Below, piece after piece: positions 7,440 to 11,495 of a DNA stretch of 11,495 bases. Both the position numbers and the translations under genes were made by a program. Every line of letters starts with the position of its first letter. Positions within the stretch are counted from its first letter, which is position 1. A model generated the notes under the pieces. The model searched no databases, was not told where the DNA came from, and saw only the letters and a program-made list of their open reading frames with translations. The DNA is from Nanohaloarchaea archaeon PL-Br10_U2g27 (GTDB lineage: Archaea > Nanohalarchaeota > Nanosalinia > Nanosalinales > Nanosalinaceae): the NCBI GenBank assembly GCA_001564035.1, contig LKMX01000018.1:1-11495 (forward strand), in the 5' to 3' direction.

Positions 7440-7582
7440 ATGAATCCTCCTCCCATTCCCATGCCGCCTCTTCTCATTTTACGCTTCATCATGGTTCTTC
7501 CAGCAAGGTATCCTATAACTGCACCTGCTATTAACACATCAATATTAGTTACGGCCCGATCAATTATTTGTTCTGCTGGCAT
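7436..7582 (-). CDS. 48-aa single-TM protein with basic Gly/Met-rich tail
   Basis: A short ORF from ATG 7582 to TGA 7438-7436. It begins MPAEQIIDRAVTNIDVLIAG, runs through a hydrophobic segment (about 15-29), then a basic patch R-T-M-M-K-R-K-M-R-R and a tail G-G-M-G-M-G-G-G-F-M. A strong GAGGT at 7596-7592 sits 9 nt before the ATG, and a TATA box lies at 7633-7625. The stop overlaps the next start (GTGA). These signals make it a genuine first gene of the cluster despite its size. The positive-inside rule puts the basic Gly/Met tail in the cytoplasm. The tail codons also supply the Shine-Dalgarno of the next gene, so the glycines may partly reflect that constraint. Function unknown. Confidence 0.75.
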   Translation of the reverse strand: MPAEQIIDRAVTNIDVLIAGAVIGYLAGRTMMKRKMRRGGMGMGGGFM

Positions 7583-7624
7583 CTATTATTTACCTCTACA
7601 ACTGTAAATTATTGAGCTATTGTT

Positions 7625-7633
7625 TAAATAATT
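7625..7633 (-). promoter_or_regulatory. TATA box of the four-gene membrane cluster
   Basis: On the minus strand CCTAATTATTTAAACAATAG contains TTATTTAAA at 7633-7625. A start of transcription about 25 nt downstream would fall near 7600, leaving a leader of about 18 nt that contains the GAGGT of the 48-aa gene. The spacing fits an archaeal promoter. The 101-nt gap from 7583 to 7683 otherwise holds no gene, and no T-tract ends the upstream 494-aa gene, so read-through from upstream is also possible. Confidence 0.6.
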
Positions 7634-7683
7634 AGGGCAGTCATCACATTGCCAATCAAGATTTCTCTGGTTTTTCGAAGTTT

Positions 7684-9168
7684 CTACATTGCTTGTTCCA
7701 GCTTTTTGAGCTGCTTGTAGACATCAGATTCAAACTTCCCGTGCGCCGCCACTTTACTTTCAAGAGAAGCTAACTCAGTATCCACGTCAGCCATCTTAGC
7801 CTCTGCTCGAAGAATATCGTTGGAAAGAGCTGTAGAAACAACTGAAGAACTTGAGCACACATTCTTTAGTGCTTTTAATTTAGAGTGGATTTCTCCGTCT
7901 TTTTCGACCAGTTTCTTGATGTGGTTAAGCTCAGCCTCAGATATCTGCATATCCATTTTAGCGATTCTCTCCGCCCGCTTAACTATGTTTTTTAGGGTAT
8001 TAGAACGTTGATCAAGCCAGCCTGCCACTCTCATTAATTCATTTGCTTCATCTCTTCCGGATAAATCCTGGCATTTGTTCATATCTAAGGCCTTTGACAC
8101 AACTTTTTCAGCAGCATCTCTGTCCGAAGAAATTTCTGACATCGATACGGGAGAGTAATGCATGAAGTGCGCCGAAGCCAAGATAAACTGCATTTCATCC
8201 AACAAGTCATTAAACACATCGTCGGGAGGCGTAATGCTCTCGCTCTTTAAACACCTTTTTATCTGGTTTTCCAGATTGTAAATCTCTTCTTTAAAATTTC
8301 TATCCGATTTAACAGAGTTGTGGAAGTTATCTATGGTTGCAGGGCTTTTAGAAGTATACTGGCCTAAAATTTCGTTGATGAGGCCTGCTCTCCGAGTTAA
8401 ACTCTTGAAAACGTCCGGACCGTTATCATTGAAATCTCCTAGATCATCCTCTGCCTGGGACAACAATCTCTCTATACTGGAGTGATGCTTTCTAACATGC
8501 TCTATCTCGCTTACCATGTCGGTATCAAAGAATCTTAACGCTTCCTCTAGGCCTTTTTCCTCTCTCTGCCGGCTTCTCTGGCTGTAACCATCGGCAATTT
8601 CTCGGCCTGTTTTTCCCAGCTCCTTTCCTAGATCTTTCCAGGCCTGTAGGTTTTGATGGTTCTGAGTTTGACCGTTTTGAGACGTAGAGTCTTGAGTCGT
8701 TGTTTGATCTGTAGGTGTTGCTGTTGTTGTGGTTGTTCTACTAGGTATCAGGCCTGCGTAAAGGATGGCTGCTAGGGCTAGGGCTGATAATCCTGCTAGT
8801 GCTAGAAGGCCTGATGATATGGCGCCGAGCGTGAGGACTGTTGTTGAGGAGGCTACAAGCGAGAATCCTTTCATTCCCGTAGGCGTGTCTTCGTCTGTTC
8901 GGTGGTAGTTTTCTCGGCCTATTCTTTCTTCAAATGTTTCGTAGCCCATGGTTGTAAAGTTCTTGATTAAAAAGTAGAAGCCTATGATCGGCATTACGAT
9001 GAACAGCATTACTTCTCCAGCGGTTTCTACTTGGAAAGTTGTTACTGTGTTTACGAACTCGACCAGGCTTTCTTCAACCGTCATCTCTGCTCCTAGCATC
9101 TGTGCTGCCGCAGTAGAAGTATATACGGTAAGTGCGGAGCCTAGAAGAACGGTTTTGCGGCCTGCCAT
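7684..9168 (-). CDS. 494-aa membrane protein with signal peptide, TM module, Thr/Gln linker and large helical domain
   Basis: The N-terminus MAGRKTVLLGSALTVYTSTA followed by A-A-Q looks like a Sec signal peptide with a cut after A22. Then come helix EVMLFIVMPIIGFYFLIKNF (52-71), a charged loop (77-100), and a 40-residue hydrophobic stretch (102-141) that probably forms a hairpin. A Thr/Gln/Asn-rich linker lies at 144-172. The remaining 320 residues are predicted all-helical with coiled-coil segments and three cysteines (R-C-L, K-C-Q, V-C-S). The membrane part recalls the P-containing helix plus hairpin of the 153/167/191-aa proteins, so this may be that module fused to a new domain. Positive-inside reasoning puts the helical domain in the cytoplasm, but a Thr-rich linker is often an exposed, glycosylated stalk in halophilic archaea, so topology is open. 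A TATA box 27 nt upstream of the ATG suggests its own leaderless promoter. Function unknown. Confidence 0.87.
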   Translation of the reverse strand: MAGRKTVLLGSALTVYTSTAAAQMLGAEMTVEESLVEFVNTVTTFQVETAGEVMLFIVMPIIGFYFLIKNFTTMGYETFEERIGRENYHRTDEDTPTGMKGFSLVASSTTVLTLGAISSGLLALAGLSALALAAILYAGLIPSRTTTTTATPTDQTTTQDSTSQNGQTQNHQNLQAWKDLGKELGKTGREIADGYSQRSRQREEKGLEEALRFFDTDMVSEIEHVRKHHSSIERLLSQAEDDLGDFNDNGPDVFKSLTRRAGLINEILGQYTSKSPATIDNFHNSVKSDRNFKEEIYNLENQIKRCLKSESITPPDDVFNDLLDEMQFILASAHFMHYSPVSMSEISSDRDAAEKVVSKALDMNKCQDLSGRDEANELMRVAGWLDQRSNTLKNIVKRAERIAKMDMQISEAELNHIKKLVEKDGEIHSKLKALKNVCSSSSVVSTALSNDILRAEAKMADVDTELASLESKVAAHGKFESDVYKQLKKLEQAM

Positions 9169-9190
9169 ATGTTAAAATAGGTTCACTCTG

Positions 9191-9198
9191 TTTTTATG
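9191..9198 (-). promoter_or_regulatory. TATA box for a leaderless transcript of the 494-aa gene
   Basis: The minus strand reads AGAACATAAAAACAGAG, with CATAAAAA at 9198-9191 centred about 27 nt before the ATG at 9168. There is no Shine-Dalgarno before that ATG. This geometry is standard for leaderless archaeal mRNAs. The box sits within the 38-nt gap after the upstream gene, so the 494-aa gene may be transcribed separately as well as from the operon. Confidence 0.5.
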
Positions 9199-9206
9199 TT
9201 CTGTCA

Positions 9207-9638
9207 TCAAGGCCTTACAAAAACGTAGATCATGAACAGGAATACTAGTATCAAGGCCCCGACAGCTATAACACCTATCGATGCAGCCATCTGCTGTATC
9301 AACTCCCAGTAAGGTGATACAACAACCATTAAAGCTATAGTTACGGCCATTATAGTGGCTTCCTTATCCACGTTAGGCCCGTCTTCCCATGGGTTGTCGC
9401 CTGTGTCAAAAGTAAACTTTAAAGCCCTTTTAAGAGAGAACTGCAAAAGAATAGTGATGAATAAGAAAGGCGCCACAAACTCGGCAATTATTTCTTCATG
9501 AGAATCATACTCAGGGACCACAAACCAGTCAGAACCAACCTGCTGGTCGCTATAATAGTAGTCAGCGGAAACCAATGAAACTAAGAAAAACACTGAGAGT
9601 AAAAGGCCTGAAATTTTAGTTACCGAAGTCAAAATCAT
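9207..9638 (-). CDS. Signal-peptide-bearing 143-aa membrane protein (paralogue set); start revised inward
   Basis: From ATG 9638 the product begins MILTSVTKISGLLLSVFFLV followed by S-L-V-S-A and D-Y-Y-Y, a clean Sec signal peptide with cleavage after V-S-A. The mature part has an aromatic and acidic outer segment, then helix EFVAPFLFITILLQFSLKRA with P-F and K-R, a loop rich in D/N/G/P, and a long hydrophobic pair ending at the C-terminus V-F-V-R-P. A longer frame from ATG 9668 would place the acidic residues E-T-I-S-E-E before the signal helix, which is unlikely. TTG 9632 is also possible, because GGAGG lies 8 nt before it but only 2 nt before ATG 9638. The P-F...K-R plan matches the 167- and 191-aa proteins. 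It overlaps the end of the 93-aa gene, so the two are cotranscribed. Function unknown. Confidence 0.82.
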   Translation of the reverse strand: MILTSVTKISGLLLSVFFLVSLVSADYYYSDQQVGSDWFVVPEYDSHEEIIAEFVAPFLFITILLQFSLKRALKFTFDTGDNPWEDGPNVDKEATIMAVTIALMVVVSPYWELIQQMAASIGVIAVGALILVFLFMIYVFVRP

Positions 9639-9897
9639 CTCCTCCGAGATCGTCTCCCCCGAAGTCATTACCTAGGCCTCCGGACCCGCGCTCCTGCTGC
9701 AGCTCATGTATGTAAGCTGGTATTACTTCGTCGACTAAAAAGCCTACGACAAGGCCTGACACAGCAAGCACCACAACAGTGTTCATCCACGGTTCAAGGC
9801 CTAAAGCGTTCTCAGCTAGGTCTTCAGTTAGTAGAGCTATAAAGTATCCTCCTATTGCTGCTGCAGGATAAGAAGCTATGGTCCACAGGTTTTTCAC
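9616..9897 (-). CDS. 93-aa two-TM protein with acidic Gly/Asp/Phe tail
   Basis: A small membrane protein with two hydrophobic segments (about 5-24 and 40-60) joined by an acidic loop. A helix V-I-P-A-Y-I-H-E-L-Q-Q-E-R follows, then a flexible tail GSGGLGNDFGGDDLGGDDFD plus F-G-N. The tail is almost all G, D, N and F, with G-G-D-D repeated. The start is GTG 9897-9895, with the frame closed by TAA at 9915-9913 and GTGA/AAGGA sequences upstream as possible ribosome contacts. The TATA box at 9945-9938 places transcription about 18 nt before the start. It is the first gene of the 9897-7684 cluster and overlaps the next gene's 5' end by 23 nt. No family is recognised. The tail could bind a partner or cations; this is speculation. 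Confidence 0.8.
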   Translation of the reverse strand: MKNLWTIASYPAAAIGGYFIALLTEDLAENALGLEPWMNTVVVLAVSGLVVGFLVDEVIPAYIHELQQERGSGGLGNDFGGDDLGGDDFDFGN

Positions 9898-9937
9898 TAT
9901 TTTTTCACGTCCTTAAGAATTATTTGCGTCTTTTTAG

Positions 9938-9945
9938 TTTTTATA
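9938..9945 (-). promoter_or_regulatory. Strong TATA box upstream of the 93-aa gene
   Basis: The minus strand reads TATCCTATAAAAACTAAA, with TATAAAAA at 9945-9938. Transcription would begin near 9915, giving a leader of about 18 nt before GTG 9897 that carries AAGGACGTGA. This is the best TATA match in the window. It lies within the 70-nt gap 9898-9967, 22 nt after the stop of the long coiled-coil gene. No terminator is visible in that gap. Confidence 0.62.
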
Positions 9946-9967
9946 GGATAGTTTTGGAAAGGGGTTT

Positions 9968-11495
9968 TTACGCCCATAGGTTGTTCAGAGGCCTGTCCAT
10001 TTTTTGTTTTAGTATGTCTGCTAACTGTCGTTCTAGATCTCCTATTTCTTCTGAGTTCTCATCTGAATACCTGTTTCTAGGGCCTAATTCGTTAAACGTT
10101 TTTTGAGCTTCGTTGTAAATTTCTTCTGCTTCCCATTTGTCTTCCGCGTTTTCGGCCTTTCTTATCAGATTTTTTAGCTCTTTTGCAGTTTTATTCACTT
10201 TTAGGGCTCTATCTAGCACATTTTCGTCTTGGCCTTCAAGTCTTTTTAGGACGTTTCTTGCTAGGTTTTCTACTTCTCTTATTTGTTTCTGCTGTTTTTT
10301 GCTTTCTGTATGGTGCTTTTCTTCTGCTATTATGTTGACGTACCTTAATACTTCTCTCTCAATTTCTTCGTACTGTGATGCGGGTATTTGGTTGTTTCGT
10401 AGACGGCTCCAAATTCGCGACAACCGTTTTCTTATTTCCGTTATGTCTCTTCCAACGTTTTTCAGATTTCGTGCCTCTAGTTCTTCTGCACGGGCAATTT
10501 CTTTCTTTAGTTTTTGTGCTGTATTCCGGAGTTGCTGAACCTGTTTAGTTAGTACTACTAGAGTCTGTTCTTCCTCAGAAAGGTTTTGTTCGTAAAGCTC
10601 CAAGGCTCTCTGCTCTTTCCCCAAAACATCTCTTATCACGTCTAAAGCATGTTCTTCTCCATCTAGTTCTTCTGATTCGTGTAATACCAACGATTTCTCT
10701 TCTTCAGCGACTCTTTTCAGGGGAACGAGCTCTTTGCTTTCGCTAGTAAGAGGTACTAGGTCTGTGACTTCCTTTGAGGCCTCTTTATCAATTTGCTCCG
10801 CCTTTTGAATTTCGTTGATTACATCTTGGAATGTTTTCTGGCTTTCACTCAGCTCTCTTTCTGCTTCTTCGGAGTCGATTTCTACTTGTCTCGCTCCTTG
10901 AGTCGCTTGCTGGAGTTCTGCCTGTAAATCGTTTATCTGGCTTTTTACTTGCTCAAATTGTTTATTGAGTTCATTCAATTTTTGGTTAAATACTTCTTCA
11001 TCAATTGCCTCTTGAGAAAGGCGGTCTTCAAGATTTGCTAGCTGTGACGATATTTGTTGGAGTTGATTAAACACTTGTTCGGATTGTTCAGAAATCTTGT
11101 GTTCTAAAGAACTTATACTCTCTTCCAAACCGGCTATCTCGCTTTCTACGCCATTCACTTGCTCCGTCTCCGAGACTAATTTTTCTTCTTCTCCCTCTAT
11201 CAGCTCTTCTTCTTGTAAAAGCCTTTGCTCAAGGCCTGCAATATTTTCTGCTTCGTTCGCTATATTAATTATCTTTTCAGCTCTTTCTCGGGAGATATTG
11301 CCGTTTTCTAATTCGTTTTTCACCTTTCCTTTAAGCGCTTCTAAATTAGACGCATCGCTAATAACACTGTTCAACTCTTTTTCCAATTGAGGCTCATTTT
11401 GCTTTACTTCTTCAAGCTCATCTTTCAGACCTGATATCTCTTCTTGAATCTCACTCTGCATAGGGTCATTTTCGGGATCGCGGTTTCTAGGCGCA
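9968..11495 (-). CDS. Long coiled-coil protein, probably partial (frame open at right edge)
   Basis: A highly charged protein, almost entirely alpha-helical coiled coil. Long Glu/Gln/Lys heptad stretches occur, such as LEEVKQNEPQLEKELNSVIS and LQQISSQLANLEDRLSQEAI, counted from the ATG at 11461 (497 residues). The last third is more basic and ends with Q-K-M-D-R-P-L-N-N-L-W-A. It has no signal peptide and no membrane segment, so it is probably a cytoplasmic scaffold, similar in build to SMC-like or tethering rods but without an ATPase head in view. The ATG at 11461 has no Shine-Dalgarno sequence, and the same frame stays open upstream to base 11495 (A-P-R-N-R-D-P-E-N-D-P before the Met), so the true N-terminus probably lies outside the window. 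It is encoded just upstream of the 93-aa cluster on the same strand. Function unknown. Confidence 0.85.
   Translation of the reverse strand, partial: APRNRDPENDPMQSEIQEEISGLKDELEEVKQNEPQLEKELNSVISDASNLEALKGKVKNELENGNISRERAEKIINIANEAENIAGLEQRLLQEEELIEGEEEKLVSETEQVNGVESEIAGLEESISSLEHKISEQSEQVFNQLQQISSQLANLEDRLSQEAIDEEVFNQKLNELNKQFEQVKSQINDLQAELQQATQGARQVEIDSEEAERELSESQKTFQDVINEIQKAEQIDKEASKEVTDLVPLTSESKELVPLKRVAEEEKSLVLHESEELDGEEHALDVIRDVLGKEQRALELYEQNLSEEEQTLVVLTKQVQQLRNTAQKLKKEIARAEELEARNLKNVGRDITEIRKRLSRIWSRLRNNQIPASQYEEIEREVLRYVNIIAEEKHHTESKKQQKQIREVENLARNVLKRLEGQDENVLDRALKVNKTAKELKNLIRKAENAEDKWEAEEIYNEAQKTFNELGPRNRYSDENSEEIGDLERQLADILKQKMDRPLNNLWA

Larger units (their letters stand above)
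25..11237. repeat. Dispersed highly iterated palindrome AGGCCT (42 copies)
   Basis: Hand count of the perfect palindrome AGGCCT, giving first bases: 25, 432, 1104, 1179, 1284, 1485, 1581, 2007, 2040, 2070, 2452, 2622, 3080, 3394, 3484, 3582, 3766, 4134, 4208, 4468, 4840, 5208, 5301, 5927, 6236, 6551, 6715, 6880, 8088, 8381, 8549, 8640, 8750, 8807, 9210, 9604, 9674, 9752, 9797, 9989, 10777, 11232. A random 6-mer would occur about 3 times. Bases outside the six are not conserved. Most copies are in genes on both strands, and two lie wholly in gaps (2452, 5208). More than half of all GGCC sites in the window are AGGCCT, so this is a preference for the flanking A and T and not only for GGCC. Confidence 0.9.

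Noticed and set aside
6094..9638. A type IV secretion or Ced/Ted-type DNA transfer system (VirB6-like and small VirB3-like membrane proteins)
   Set aside because: The membrane topologies are suggestive, but no VirB4/HerA-type ATPase, coupling protein or relaxase is present; the only ATPase is the pilus type. It stays a possibility only if such a gene lies nearby.
10137..11390. Plus-strand Ser/Phe-rich frames opposite the long coiled-coil gene
   Set aside because: They are mirror products of Glu/Lys codons in the coiled-coil gene; the Ser/Phe/Leu-rich composition is what reverse translation of such codons gives.
1..11495. AGGCCT as a DNA uptake sequence for a competence pilus
   Set aside because: The pilus neighbourhood makes it tempting, but known uptake sequences are longer and non-palindromic, and this word has no conserved flanks. 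Kept only as one option within the palindrome finding.
1..11495. CTAG avoidance as a marker of haloarchaeal DNA
   Set aside because: CTAG occurs many times, so the strong depletion seen in many haloarchaea is absent; the halophile suggestion rests only on acidic proteins.

Overview
The window reads as archaeal, most likely from a DPANN lineage; a salt-adapted group such as Nanohaloarchaeota is my best guess. The reasons are an archaeal-type type IV pilus motor pair (PilB/TadA/FlaI-like ATPase and a large two-domain PilC/FlaJ-like membrane platform), short pilin-like ORFs with class III (KG-type) leaders, several small acidic membrane and coiled-coil proteins, TATA boxes about 26-30 nt upstream of starts, GGAGG/GGTGA Shine-Dalgarno sequences and frequent GTG/TTG starts. 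The lineage is an inference. The pilus motor is secure.

Layout. (1) 1-4751, minus strand: motor operon, transcribed ATPase (4751-2481), platform protein (2422-245), a 44-aa pilin-like ORF (248-114), then a second pilin-like ORF cut by the left edge (74-1). (2) 4775-6086, plus strand, divergent from the ATPase: two coiled-coil proteins (140 and 287 aa), probably cytoplasmic accessory factors of the motor. A T-tract and a 7-nt gap separate them from the next, convergent cluster. (3) 7582-6094, minus strand: a tight run of four small membrane proteins (48, 87, 191 and 167 aa) with 4-nt overlaps, behind a clear TATA box. (4) 9897-7684, minus strand: a 93-aa two-TM protein with a Gly/Asp tail, a signal-peptide-bearing membrane protein, and a 494-aa membrane protein with a large helical C-terminal domain. 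(5) 9968 to the right edge, minus strand: a long coiled-coil protein whose frame stays open past the window end.

The genes in (3)-(5) have no function I recognise. At least three, perhaps four, of the membrane proteins share one plan: a helix containing P-F/W followed by a basic K/R pair, a loop, then a hydrophobic hairpin. They look like diverged paralogues of one membrane-complex family beside a pilus locus. My working model is an envelope-spanning assembly linked to the pilus, with coiled-coil proteins as scaffolds. No enzyme, recombinase, RNA gene, CRISPR array or insertion sequence was seen.

The strongest signal independent of any gene is the 6-bp palindrome AGGCCT. I count 42 copies in 11.5 kb, about 15 times the naive expectation of about 3. 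It occurs on all gene clusters and in intergenic DNA, with no conserved flanks, and usually encodes Gly-Leu. It behaves like a highly iterated palindrome comparable in style to cyanobacterial HIP1, with a different sequence.
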